From Paraclostridium tenue (lineage in GTDB: Bacteria > Bacillota > Clostridia > Peptostreptococcales > Peptostreptococcaceae): a stretch of DNA of 64,000 nucleotides. Every line of letters begins with the position of its first letter. Within the stretch, counting starts at the first letter, position 1. Shown here piece after piece: positions 26,246 through 35,547 of the stretch. Under the pieces are notes generated by a model. That model did no database searches and was not told where the DNA came from. It saw nothing but the letters and a program-made list of their open reading frames with translations. The stretch spans positions 499,425-563,424 of the forward strand of contig NZ_JADPFO010000001.1 of the NCBI RefSeq assembly GCF_015668515.1, read 5' to 3'. The translations under genes and the position numbers were made by a program.

Positions 26246-26935
26246 TTGGAAAAGAAAATTCTTGTTGTAGATGATGAAAAAGAAATAAGAAATCTTTTAG
26301 ATATATATCTTTCTAATGAAGGATATAAGGTAGTAAAAGCTAGTGATGGTGAAGAAGCCCTTAATATATTAGAATCAGATAATATACAATTAATTGTATT
26401 AGATATAATGATGCCAAAAATGGATGGGATAGAAGTTTGTAGAAAAGTTAGGGAGAAACTAAGTATACCAATACTTATGCTTAGTGCTAAATCTGAAGAT
26501 ATGGATAAGATTCAAGGTATAATGACTGGAGCAGATGATTATATGACTAAACCATTCAATCCATTAGAACTAACAGTTAGGGTGAAGGCTCTTTTAAGAA
26601 GAGCTTACTACTTTAATAATACTGTTGATACAGAAAATGTTATAAATATTGAATCTTTAACTATAGATAAAAATAAGCATAGAGTAACTGTAGATGATAA
26701 AGAAATAACTTTAACATCTAGAGAGTTTGATATTTTATACTTATTAGCAACTAATAGAGGAGTAGTATTTAGTACAGAAGATATATTTAAAAAAGTATGG
26801 AAAGAAAAATATTATCAATCTAATAATACAGTTATGGTTCATATGAGTAGAATAAGAGAAAAAATAGAAAAATATATGAATGGCACTAAAATAATACATA
26901 CTGTATGGGGAGTTGGTTATAAAATTGAAAAATAA
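26246..26935 (+). CDS. OmpR-family response regulator, VanR-like
   Basis: A 229-aa regulator: a receiver domain with acidic pocket VDDE, Asp53 in IVLDIMMP, a Ser in place of the usual Thr (LSAKSED) and Lys in MTKPFNP, followed by an OmpR winged helix (about 130-229, ending HTVWGVGYKIEK). The frame is open from ATG 26228, but AAGGGA at 26231-26236 points to TTG 26246 as the start. It overlaps the kinase gene by 11 bases. Position between a VanY-type peptidase and a VanS-like kinase suggests control of cell-wall peptide trimming, probably through the repeats at 25428-25487. Confidence 0.9.
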   Translation: MEKKILVVDDEKEIRNLLDIYLSNEGYKVVKASDGEEALNILESDNIQLIVLDIMMPKMDGIEVCRKVREKLSIPILMLSAKSEDMDKIQGIMTGADDYMTKPFNPLELTVRVKALLRRAYYFNNTVDTENVINIESLTIDKNKHRVTVDDKEITLTSREFDILYLLATNRGVVFSTEDIFKKVWKEKYYQSNNTVMVHMSRIREKIEKYMNGTKIIHTVWGVGYKIEK

Positions 26936-28073
26936 ACTATCATATAACTCACGAATATATAAGTATATGTTTCAACCTATTTTTGATCTTTTAATAAGTT
27001 GTATTTTATCAGGAGTATTGCTTTATACATTACGTGCAATTATAGATAAATTATATAGAACATCCAGATATGATTTAATAAACTATATTGTTGATTATTT
27101 TATGTATTTAAAGCATAATTCACCAGGAGAGTTAGTTTATACAGTGCTATTTATAGTTGTTACTACATCAATATACATACTTATCACATATAAGAAAAGT
27201 AAAAATATAGTATCACTTATAGAAAGTGTAGAGATAATGGCAAATGGTAATTTAGAACATGTAATAGATGTAAATGATTCAGGAAATATAAAAAGTCTAG
27301 CAGATAATATAAATAATATAGTTTCACAATTAAGAAATATAACAATAGAAGAAAGAATGGCTCAACAAACAAAAACAGATTTAATTACTAATGTATCTCA
27401 TGACCTGAGAACTCCTTTAACATCAATAATAGGATATTTAAGTCTTATAGAAGATGATAAGTATAAGGATGAAGTTCAGCTTAGATATTATACAAGTATA
27501 GCTTATGAAAAGTCAAATACTTTAAAAATACTTATAGACGATTTATTTGATCTTACAAAAATGCAAAATAATACAATGAAACTTAATAAAGTTAAAATAA
27601 ATTTGGTTGAGTTAATAGGTCAAATAGTATCTCATTTTGAGTATCAATTTAAAGAAGCACACATGGAAGGCAGATTAAATTTTTCCGAAGATAAATGTAT
27701 AATAGAAGCTGATCCTATTAAATTAGTAAGAGCTTTTGAAAATTTAATTACTAATGCAATGAAGTATGGAAAAGATGGCTACTATATTGATATTGTAACT
27801 GAGAAAAAAGGTGAAATGGCAATAGTTAAAGTTATAAATTATGGAGAGCCAATACCTGTACTGGATTTACCTCATATATTTGATAGATTTTATAGAGTAG
27901 AAAAATCTAGAAATAGAGATGATGGAGGCTCAGGGTTAGGACTAGCTATTACTAAAAATATTATAGAAATACATGGTGGAGAAATTTCAGTTACTAGCGA
28001 TAGTAATGAAACGGTATTTGAAGTTAAACTACCTTTAATAAATGATGAATTAAAACTTGGAAATGAACAATAA
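26925..28073 (+). CDS. Sensor histidine kinase, VanS-like
   Basis: A 382-aa kinase with two N-terminal helices separated by a short extracellular loop (about 30-60), a HAMP-like linker, the H box SHDLRTPL with His159, N box ENLITNAMKYGK, and G2 box GSGLGLAI. The G1 box reads NYGEPI, with Asn where Asp is usual, as in VanS kinases. TTG 26925 is chosen over TTG 26913 because GGGGAG lies 12 bases before it. The last codons (NDELKLGNEQ and stop) are the source or copy of the 50-bp repeat at 29085-29134. Confidence 0.88.
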   Translation: MKNKLSYNSRIYKYMFQPIFDLLISCILSGVLLYTLRAIIDKLYRTSRYDLINYIVDYFMYLKHNSPGELVYTVLFIVVTTSIYILITYKKSKNIVSLIESVEIMANGNLEHVIDVNDSGNIKSLADNINNIVSQLRNITIEERMAQQTKTDLITNVSHDLRTPLTSIIGYLSLIEDDKYKDEVQLRYYTSIAYEKSNTLKILIDDLFDLTKMQNNTMKLNKVKINLVELIGQIVSHFEYQFKEAHMEGRLNFSEDKCIIEADPIKLVRAFENLITNAMKYGKDGYYIDIVTEKKGEMAIVKVINYGEPIPVLDLPHIFDRFYRVEKSRNRDDGGSGLGLAITKNIIEIHGGEISVTSDSNETVFEVKLPLINDELKLGNEQ

Positions 28074-28089
28074 TTAAATTTATATAAAT
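28040..28089 (+). repeat. 50-bp direct repeat, copy 1 (end of the VanS-like gene)
   Basis: Bases 28040-28089 cover the last codons, stop and 3' flank of the kinase gene. They match 29085-29134 at 48 of 50 positions, in direct orientation 1045 bases apart. In both copies the coding frame is the same (NDELK..NEQ, stop). Confidence 0.9.
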
Positions 28090-28090
28090 A

Positions 28091-28119
28091 AAAAGCATCC
28101 ATTAAGTTGGATGTTTTTA
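28091..28119 (+). terminator. Intrinsic terminator of the Van-like unit
   Basis: AAAAGCATCC (28091-28100) pairs with GGATGTTTTT (28109-28118), with one G-T pair, and ends in T residues. Confidence 0.85.
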
Positions 28120-28286
28120 TTTTTAAATACTAATTAATTTTTTATAAATTAAGAAATGACTTAGGTTGGATGTTTAAATAATTATTTCACTCCAAAATAT
28201 CCATATATTAATCCAAATTTATTAATAAATAATGGATTTGTGATAATGTTAAAAATGATATTTCAAAATTAAATGGAGGGGATGAA

Positions 28287-28880
28287 ATGGCTAAACTATC
28301 GATAATAGTATTTATAGTCTTAGTTTTATTATCTATTATAATAAAAAACATATATTTATTTACTATATCAACTACTGGCTTTACTATATATCTAATATAT
28401 GTATACATAACATGTGTAATTAATAGGAAGATTTATAAGGGGGAATTTTCTGAAAAAATCAATCTATATTGTAAAAGTAGATTAGAAGATAGTTTTTCTT
28501 TTACTTACATATCTGCGATTGTACCTATTATTAATTTTGATATAGATTTTAAGTATATAATTGGAAATTTTTTTACAGCTCCTTTTATGGATCAATTTGA
28601 ATTTATATATATTATAAATGCTATTGTATGGTTATTAATGTTTATATCAATAGAGAGAGATATTAAAATCGATTCAAAACAAGGAATATTATATAAAGAA
28701 GGTTTAATATTAGAGAATGGTAGATTATATCGTTTTAGCAGTGTAAAGAGCTATGAGTTTAAAACTTCTTTTAAAGGAATTAAGTATAGAGAATTAGTAT
28801 TAACTTTTGATGATAATAAAGTTAAAACTGTATATATTTATAAAGATGATATTGAAAAATTTAAAGAATTATTGAAATAA
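28287..28880 (+). CDS. Membrane protein of unknown function with a PH-like tail
   Basis: A 197-aa protein. Two hydrophobic helices at the N-terminus (residues 5-23 and 28-46), a polar stretch, then two less certain helices near 70-120 (YIINAIVWLLMFISIERDI). The C-terminal 75 residues are predicted strands with alternating charges (ILYKEGLILENGRLYRFSSV), like bacterial PH-type or DUF5673 domains that follow membrane segments. GGAGGGG precedes the ATG. I do not recognise the family firmly. It is alone, downstream of the Van-like unit's terminator. Confidence 0.75.
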   Translation: MAKLSIIVFIVLVLLSIIIKNIYLFTISTTGFTIYLIYVYITCVINRKIYKGEFSEKINLYCKSRLEDSFSFTYISAIVPIINFDIDFKYIIGNFFTAPFMDQFEFIYIINAIVWLLMFISIERDIKIDSKQGILYKEGLILENGRLYRFSSVKSYEFKTSFKGIKYRELVLTFDDNKVKTVYIYKDDIEKFKELLK

Positions 28881-29019
28881 AACTAATAAAAATATAAATT
28901 GCGGCATTTTTATATCTATCAAAAATGTAAGGAATATTTAAGATTGACGCAAGGCTATTTTAAGGTTGAGCATGTATAATAAACTTATCAATTAAATAAG
29001 ACATTGGGAGTGATTGTAT

Positions 29020-29118
29020 ATGACAATAATATTAGGAACTTTAATGATAGTACCATTTATATTAGCAGCAGGGGCTGGACTATTAAATGATGAATTAAAA
29101 ATTGCAAATGAACAATAA
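29020..29118 (+). CDS. 32-aa hydrophobic peptide whose end copies the VanS-like C-terminus
   Basis: ATG 29020 follows GGGAGTG by 7 bases, and TATAAT is present about 40 bases upstream. The frame gives 32 residues: a hydrophobic, Gly/Ala-rich helix (TIILGTLMIVPFILAAGAGL), then NDELKIANEQ and TAA. The last ten residues and the stop lie in the 50-bp repeat that also ends the kinase gene at 28073. The ribosome binding site argues for expression; the shared tail suggests a gene fusion made by a local duplication. It may be a real small membrane peptide or a decay product. Confidence 0.5.
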   Translation: MTIILGTLMIVPFILAAGAGLLNDELKIANEQ

Positions 29119-29134
29119 TTAAATTTATATAAAT
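29085..29134 (+). repeat. 50-bp direct repeat, copy 2
   Basis: Matches 28040-28089 with two substitutions. It supplies the last ten codons, stop and 3' flank of the small peptide gene at 29020. Beyond its edges the sequences diverge at once, so the duplicated unit is sharply bounded. Confidence 0.9.
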
Positions 29135-29166
29135 TGATAAGCAAAAAATACTTATATAATTAGAAG

Positions 29167-29337
29167 GTTATTAGTATTAAAACCGTAGATGATATTACTA
29201 ATGATAATAATGTAGAAAAAGAAGAAATATATAGTAAAGATTATAGTACAGAATGAAATTTTTCAAATGAAGTTTTAATAAAAAATAAAGCGGATGAAAA
29301 TGCCTTTAAATCTCGTAAGATTACTGGTAATGAATAG
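29167..29337 (+). pseudogene. Possible coding remnant with an internal TGA
   Basis: One frame is open from 29167 to TAG 29335-29337 except for TGA at 29254-29256. It encodes a very hydrophilic, Asp/Glu/Asn/Lys-rich segment (VDDITNDNNVEKEE, then NKADENAF). No start codon with a ribosome binding site is visible. It could be the eroded linker of a secreted protein, or chance; I give it little weight. Confidence 0.2.
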
Positions 29338-29378
29338 ATATTGTAATTGATTAAAATTGTATAGAAGAAGTTTATGAA

Positions 29379-29428
29379 ATAACTAAAAGGAAGAGTGTGC
29401 AATACATCAATCCTTTTAGTTATTTTTA
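29379..29428 (+). terminator. Bidirectional-looking terminator
   Basis: ATAACTAAAAGGA (29379-29391) pairs perfectly with TCCTTTTAGTTAT (29411-29423), with T residues to 29428. Read on the minus strand it overlaps the end of the broken membrane-protein gene at 29416-29691. Confidence 0.8.
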
Positions 29429-29691
29429 TTTACTTTAAAATATTCATTTTGTACAAATCTACAAAAAAGTATAACTAGTAAAAAGAAAGCTATATAACCA
29501 ACTTCTTTTAAAGTGTCTATATTAGGTATTACAACTAAATTTATAACAGCTTGAAATTGACTAGATTTTTTTGAGATATATTAAAGGAGAGTTTTAGTAG
29601 AGTTTAATTTGGTTTGAAAAATATAAAATCCTGATATCAACATTATTGCTACAATCAAACAAAATATTTTAGATTTAAAATTAACTTTCAT
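29416..29691 (-). pseudogene. Small two-helix membrane protein, interrupted by an in-frame TAA
   Basis: On the minus strand ATG (29691-29689) follows GGGG by 6 bases. A 91-codon frame runs to TAA (29418-29416), with one internal TAA at codon 37 (29583-29581). Residues 8-25 (KIFCLIVAIMLISGFYIF) and about 65-80 (VGYIAFFLLVILFCRFV) are hydrophobic helices on either side of the stop, which supports one ancestral gene. I do not recognise the family. Confidence 0.45.
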
Positions 29692-29803
29692 ATTATACCC
29701 CTATATTTTATATTATGAGTAAATTGTAGCAGAATAGGACAATATTTTCAGTGTGTAAATTTATACAAATGACGGGAATAATATACGAAAGATATAAAAC
29801 GAC

Positions 29804-29849
29804 AAAAGTGAAGTCATTGAAATTAAGTAATTCTAATGACTTCACTTTT
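29804..29849 (-). terminator. Terminator of the DUF2089 pair
   Basis: AAAAGTGAAGTCATT (29804-29818) pairs perfectly with AATGACTTCACTTTT (29835-29849). On the minus strand the stem is followed by TTTT, so it terminates the gene ending at 29854; the other side also carries T residues. Confidence 0.85.
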
Positions 29850-29853
29850 TATC

Positions 29854-30171
29854 TTACTCTAAATCTTGAATATTCATCCTATCTATAGCACTGTTTTTCT
29901 TTATTTTTTTACGACTAAAATAATAAATTGCTAACAATACTAGTGTAGGGATATTAAATAAAATTAATGTTAATATAAAAGTAAAAATTCCACTAACGTC
30001 TAAACTATCTATAGAGAAAGTAAAACTAATCAGTAAAATAGAAAATATAAAACTAATTGATGGAAAAACCAACCCTAAAAATTTATTCTCATTACTAGAA
30101 AGTTTAGTTTGAGCTATTATAACAACAACTATTAATAATAAGCTAATTAAAATATTTGTAATTAATAACAT
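29854..30171 (-). CDS. Small three-helix membrane protein paired with DUF2089
   Basis: A 105-aa protein with three hydrophobic helices (residues about 3-20, 33-52 and 63-86) and a basic tail (YFSRKKIKKNSAID). Its ATG lies one base after the stop of the DUF2089 regulator gene, with GAAGG as ribosome binding site, so the two are translationally linked. No enzymatic motif is seen. Pairing of a short DUF2089-type regulator with a small membrane protein suggests a membrane sensor or anti-regulator, which is inference. Confidence 0.8.
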   Translation of the reverse strand: MLLITNILISLLLIVVVIIAQTKLSSNENKFLGLVFPSISFIFSILLISFTFSIDSLDVSGIFTFILTLILFNIPTLVLLAIYYFSRKKIKKNSAIDRMNIQDLE

Positions 30172-30172
30172 A

Positions 30173-30469
30173 CTATTTACCTTCTTTCTTTAGGTTTTTG
30201 TATTCTGAAATTAAAATTTTAGCAGTATCAAAATCTAGTTTATCTTCTAATGCTAATTTTTTTATCAACATAATATAAGGTTCATTAGTTTTAGACTCAT
30301 TTAATTTTATTTTTTGAATCAACTTATCCAATCTCAATCTTACAGTTGGATAAGTTACTCCATACAAAGTAGCAACTTCTTTTAATGAGCCAGATGAAAG
30401 TATAAATTTTTTTATGAAATTTATATCTTCCTCATCTAAGTTTTCTATCCATTCTGGTAATTTATTCAT
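30173..30469 (-). CDS. DUF2089-family helix-turn-helix regulator
   Basis: A 98-aa protein. The N-terminus MNKLPEWIENLDEEDINFIK is the DUF2089 signature, followed by a helix-turn-helix (GSLKEVATLYGVTYPTVRLR near residue 31). The frame is open 6 codons further upstream, but GAGGTG sits inside that extension, so the ATG at 30469 is the start. It probably binds DNA: a perfect 11-bp inverted repeat lies across its own promoter (30497-30538). It is divergent from the anchored protease at 30613 and may control both. Confidence 0.85.
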   Translation of the reverse strand: MNKLPEWIENLDEEDINFIKKFILSSGSLKEVATLYGVTYPTVRLRLDKLIQKIKLNESKTNEPYIMLIKKLALEDKLDFDTAKILISEYKNLKKEGK

Positions 30470-30496
30470 ATGTATCACCTCTTGCATAAATTTAAA

Positions 30497-30538
30497 GACT
30501 TTAATATAATTAATATAAATTTTAATAATATTAAAGTC
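30497..30538. promoter_or_regulatory. 11-bp perfect inverted repeat, candidate operator of the DUF2089 regulator
   Basis: GACTTTAATAT (30497-30507) and ATATTAAAGTC (30528-30538) are exact reverse complements with 20 bases between, so the arms start 31 bases apart (three helical turns). One arm overlaps the -35 of the minus-strand promoter and the other covers its start region. Confidence 0.6.
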
Positions 30539-30540
30539 AA
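30512..30540 (-). promoter_or_regulatory. Promoter of the DUF2089 gene pair
   Basis: On the minus strand TTGACT (30540-30535) and TATATT (30517-30512) are separated by 17 bases, a good sigma-A promoter that lies within the dyad described for 30497-30538. Confidence 0.6.
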
Positions 30541-30612
30541 TACTAAAGTTATCTTGAATAAAATTAAAAAATTAAAAAAATTTTTAAATACATAAAGGAG
30601 AATAAAAAACTA

Positions 30613-31788
30613 ATGAAAAAAAAGCACAATAAGATATTTATAGGAGCCTTTGTTATTATGATTGTATTACTTGGAGTTGTAGCAATTAATATTATATTAA
30701 ATAAAACCTATAAGACTAAATATGAAGATTTTAATTCATTGGATAAGAAGATGTTTGAACAATTATCAAATATATATAATCAGTTTGAGAAAAATAGTGA
30801 TAAGTTATGGAATGATAATTATAGACTAAATGAATTACCAATAATTTTAATAAGAACTAACCAAGATAAAGGCGTTATGAGAAAGTATGCATATGCTATT
30901 AATGTTAAAGGAATAAAAAATAGTATAATTTCAGAGAAAATAGATATGCCTAAATCTTTAAATTTGCCTCCAGTTTATAGAGTTAGTAAATTTGATATAG
31001 ACATGATTTCAACTTGGTTTCCTTCAAACTTTGGGACTTTAGACATTGATGGAGAAAATGTATTTTATTTTAAGTATCATCATAAAATGATAGAAAATCC
31101 AGATTTATATTTTGATTTTTCATCATTTTTATTACACGAATCATTCCATGTATATAATCAAAAAGATTGGACATATGATAAAAATGATGGTGAATATATA
31201 GAAAACTACCCAGAAAGTAAAGAAAATTATGCATTGATGGGATTAGAATTTAAACTTTTAGATAAATATATGGAAAGTACCAATAAAGAAGAAATTAAAA
31301 AGTATTTAAAAGATTGGACCATTGTACGTACTTATAGATACGAAAAGTGGCCACAGTTAATGGCAGAAACAAATACAGAAGCTATAGAAGGAGTTGCAAG
31401 ATATATAGAGTATAGATACAGTAAATTAACAGGTGGAAGATTAACCGTTCTTGCAAATCAAGAAAAGCCATATCATGTTACTTTCTCACATGCATTTGAT
31501 TGCTTTGCAGATGGTACAGCAAAACCTATATCTTACTTAAAAAGACCTATTAAGTATGAAACAGGGTCAGCACTAGGTTTAATAATGGATAAATTAGGTA
31601 TTAACTGGAAAGAAGATATAGAAGACGGAAAAGGCAAAGATGGAAAAACTCAGTATGAGATATTAAAGAAGTATTTTAATATTTCAAATGATGATATTAC
31701 AGAAGGTAAGATGAATGAAATAAAACAAGAAAATAGTTATAACGAGTTATTAAGAAAAGGACAAAATCTATGTAATTTACAAAAATAA
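30613..31788 (+). CDS. Membrane-anchored HExxH zinc metallopeptidase-like protein
   Basis: A 391-aa protein with a basic start and one N-terminal helix (FIGAFVIMIVLLGVVAINII), so the body is outside the cell. His175-Glu-Ser-Phe-His179 (LLHESFHVYNQ) is a gluzincin-type HExxH zinc motif. A conserved-looking IEGVARYIEYR with Glu259 is the expected third ligand. The organisation resembles peptidase MA/M1-like minimal proteases, but no family is certain and the substrate is unknown. AAAGGAG lies 12 bases before the ATG. The gene is divergent from the DUF2089 regulator, whose dyad stands between them. Confidence 0.75.
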   Translation: MKKKHNKIFIGAFVIMIVLLGVVAINIILNKTYKTKYEDFNSLDKKMFEQLSNIYNQFEKNSDKLWNDNYRLNELPIILIRTNQDKGVMRKYAYAINVKGIKNSIISEKIDMPKSLNLPPVYRVSKFDIDMISTWFPSNFGTLDIDGENVFYFKYHHKMIENPDLYFDFSSFLLHESFHVYNQKDWTYDKNDGEYIENYPESKENYALMGLEFKLLDKYMESTNKEEIKKYLKDWTIVRTYRYEKWPQLMAETNTEAIEGVARYIEYRYSKLTGGRLTVLANQEKPYHVTFSHAFDCFADGTAKPISYLKRPIKYETGSALGLIMDKLGINWKEDIEDGKGKDGKTQYEILKKYFNISNDDITEGKMNEIKQENSYNELLRKGQNLCNLQK

Positions 31789-32111
31789 AACTATACAATT
31801 TTTAAAAATAAGTTAGCCTAATTTTTTGGATACCTTATTTTATTTTAAGCATTATTAAAAACATACTTAGAAATATAAAAAATAATTATTTACATTTATA
31901 TAAATTGAATATAATCAAAATCATATAAATAAAACCATGCAATCAATAGAAAATGCTATAAACTAATAGACCTAATATAGGTCTATTTTTATATGAACTT
32001 TAAACATATATTCTAGTTTGATAATTTAACTTTTATTTAATTGTAAAATGTTAATAATATATTATATAGTAATTTGTATTTATATTAATTTGAGAGGTGA
32101 ATAATACATAT
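31789..32111. other. Intergenic stretch with two hairpins, no gene seen
   Basis: AAAATAAG and CTTATTTT (about 31805-31841) form a weak hairpin with a large loop that may terminate the protease gene. A clear terminator lies at 31965-31987. Between them there is no frame with a start and ribosome binding site. The last 100 bases are AT-only and hold the promoter region of the next gene. Confidence 0.5.
31965..31987 (+). terminator. Intrinsic terminator
   Basis: AATAGACCTA (31965-31974) pairs with TAGGTCTATT (31978-31987) around a 3-base loop and is followed by TTT. Confidence 0.88.
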
Positions 32112-33407
<1,296 letters not shown>

Positions 33408-33501
33408 TAAAAATATAGTTATGAGCGTAATATAATCAGTTGTTATAAGTGTAATAAAAAGTGTATATATAAATAATAAAAACTAAGATAGCGAGGAGCA
33501 T

Positions 33502-34248
33502 ATGAAAAAAACATTACATGAATATGAAGAAGTTATAAAACAGCTTCCTATAAAAGATAAATATGAAAAAAATGAATTATTAATAGATGATTTACTTATA
33601 GAAAAAAGTGGGAATATAAAAATATATTATGCTCCACATAATGATTATTTAAACTCAAAAGCTAAGATATTTATTGTTGGAATAACACCTGGATTTCAAC
33701 AAATGAGCACAGCTATTTCCACTGCTCGAAAAGAACTAGAGTTAGAAACTAATATTGAAGAAATTCAATATAAATGTAAGGTGGCTGGTAGATTTAGTGG
33801 AAGCTTAAGAAAAAATATAATTAGTATGTTAGATTATATAAAACTTAATGAGGCGTTAAGTATAAATAGTTGTACTGACTTATTTGAAGACAAAGATTAC
33901 TTACTACATACTGTATCATTGGTACCTTACCCTGTATTTGTAAAAAAACAGAATTATTCAGGACATACACCTAAATTATTAAAAAGTGAGTTTTTAATGA
34001 AATATGTATATGATAATTTTATTAAAGAGGTTAACAACATTGAAAATTTAAAAGATATATTAATAATACCCTTAGGCAGGGCTGTTGAAGAGGTACTGTA
34101 TAAATTATCGGAAGAAGGAATTATTTGTGAAAAACAGATTCTTAAAGGATTTCCACATCCATCAGGAGCTAATGTAAATAGAGTTATTCAACTGGAAGAA
34201 AATAGAGAAAATTTAATAAAGCAAATTAAAGAAAATAGTGGGTTTTAG
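33502..34248 (+). CDS. Uracil-DNA glycosylase superfamily protein
   Basis: A 248-aa soluble protein. The first conserved motif GITPGFQQ (residues 60-67) and the late FPHPSGANV (about 219-227) match the two active-site motifs of the UDG superfamily (GxxPG and HPSxxN). The segment LIIPLGRAVEEVL between them is also family-like. The middle is longer and more diverged than in Ung or MUG, so the substrate may differ from uracil. GCGAGGAGC precedes the ATG. It lies alone, after the broken CNNM gene. Confidence 0.75.
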   Translation: MKKTLHEYEEVIKQLPIKDKYEKNELLIDDLLIEKSGNIKIYYAPHNDYLNSKAKIFIVGITPGFQQMSTAISTARKELELETNIEEIQYKCKVAGRFSGSLRKNIISMLDYIKLNEALSINSCTDLFEDKDYLLHTVSLVPYPVFVKKQNYSGHTPKLLKSEFLMKYVYDNFIKEVNNIENLKDILIIPLGRAVEEVLYKLSEEGIICEKQILKGFPHPSGANVNRVIQLEENRENLIKQIKENSGF

Positions 34249-34408
34249 TAAAGTATATAATATATTTAATACTCACCTAACAAATAATAAGTAATTACCC
34301 AGTTTTTGTGTTGAGGAAAATATCTGTTTTATTGTGCAATTTACGTTGGATAAGTTAGTGAATATATATTTTAAAATGAATTTATAAATAAAAGGTGATA
34401 TCTAATCT

Positions 34409-34447
34409 AAAAAGGAGCTTTATTGAAATGAAGCTCCTTTTTTACAT
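34409..34447 (+). terminator. Intrinsic terminator without an upstream gene
   Basis: AAAAAGGAGCTT (34409-34420) pairs perfectly with AAGCTCCTTTTT (34431-34442), plus further T residues. It stands about 160 bases after the glycosylase-like gene and may serve it, or a lost gene. Confidence 0.85.
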
Positions 34448-34792
34448 AAAGAATTAGGTAAATCAATATTTAAGCAATTGGAAAATATAGTGTATTTGCA
34501 TTATTAATATTGTTAGTTTTAATTAATTCCAATAGTAAATGATAGAGACTTATTTGAAAAAACTATAGGAAATAACAGAAAAAATTATATGTGTTACGGA
34601 TTGATGAATTTAAATAGAATTAGAAATTGAGGATGAGAGAATATAGAATATAAAAAATACGCAGGTTTATATTACCTAGTAGGAAATAACGAAAAATATC
34701 TATAATAAATAATAAAAATAAAATTTATACGTAAAGAAAAGTATAGATTTATAATATTGGATTTTAGATTTCAAGAAAAAATAGATGGACTT

Positions 34793-34836
34793 AAAAAAGT
34801 TTAAATTAAACAATAAATAATTTAAACTTTTTTTTA
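34793..34836 (+). terminator. Intrinsic terminator in the gene-poor stretch
   Basis: AAAAGTTTAAATT pairs with AATTTAAACTTTT and is followed by a T8 run. No intact gene lies upstream within 540 bases. Confidence 0.8.
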
Positions 34837-34960
34837 TGGAAATATTGCATAAATATGTTAATTGTAATATAATAAAACATCTATTGATTTTGAAAGTGAA
34901 ATTGAAATTGGTAAATAAAATCTACAAAAAATATTTATATAACTACTCTTTTATTAAGTG

Positions 34961-34991
34961 CTACCATAATTTTTATGGTAGTATTTTTTTT
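34961..34991 (+). terminator. Intrinsic terminator in the gene-poor stretch
   Basis: CTACCATAA (34961-34969) pairs with TTATGGTAG (34973-34981), followed shortly by a T8 run. Confidence 0.8.
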
Positions 34992-35147
34992 AGAAATACA
35001 TAAGTTTTTTCACAGTACAAATTTAGTTATTAAGATAGAATTGATAATAATAATTTATTATATTAATAAACATTAAAATGTCGAATTTTGCAATACAAAA
35101 TAAATGGGTAATAGTATTATAAATTTATAACATTAGGAGGTAATGAC

Positions 35148-35531
35148 ATGATAAATAAAATAGGAAAAATAACTTTATACGTTAATAATCAAGAACAAGC
35201 GAAAGAGTTCTGGACAAATAAACTAGGATTTGTAGTTAAATTTGAACAACAAATCGGGCCTAATATGAAATGGTTAGAAGTGGAACCAAGTGAAAGTGAA
35301 TTTACTACTTTTGTTTTATATGAAAAAGGTTTAATGAAATCTCAAAATCCAAATATAAACATAGAACATCCTTCTGTAATATTAAGTACTAATGATATAG
35401 ATGCTACATATAAGGAACTTAAAGAAAAAGAAGTTGCAGTAGGAGAACTTATGAAGATGTCTTATGGAAGTATGTTCTCATTTAAAGATCAAGACGGTAA
35501 TGAATTTTTAATTAGAGAAGATAGATATTAA
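35148..35531 (+). CDS. VOC-superfamily (glyoxalase/bleomycin-resistance-like) protein
   Basis: A 127-aa protein with the paired beta-alpha-beta-beta-beta layout of VOC proteins. The first half opens IGKITLYVNNQEQAKEFWTN; the second half has VILSTNDIDATYKELKE and ends FSFKDQDGNEFLIREDR, the typical C-terminal metal-side strand. The metal site is not complete enough to call glyoxalase I. AGGAGGTAATG gives the start. It lies 16 bases upstream of the YdeI-like gene, so they form a two-gene unit. Confidence 0.88.
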   Translation: MINKIGKITLYVNNQEQAKEFWTNKLGFVVKFEQQIGPNMKWLEVEPSESEFTTFVLYEKGLMKSQNPNINIEHPSVILSTNDIDATYKELKEKEVAVGELMKMSYGSMFSFKDQDGNEFLIREDRY

Positions 35532-35547
35532 TTAAAGGTAGATTAAA

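Larger units (their letters stand above)
34249..35147. other. 900-base stretch with three terminators and no intact gene
   Basis: No frame longer than about 40 codons is supported. There are three strong intrinsic terminators (34409-34447, 34793-34836, 34961-34991) without a gene in front of them. Short segments read like decayed protein, for example LFEKTIGNNRKNYMCYGL near 34550-34600 and KYAGLYYLVGNNEKYL near 34660-34707, in frames that do not connect. The most likely reading is that one or more genes have been lost here, leaving their terminators. Confidence 0.5.
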
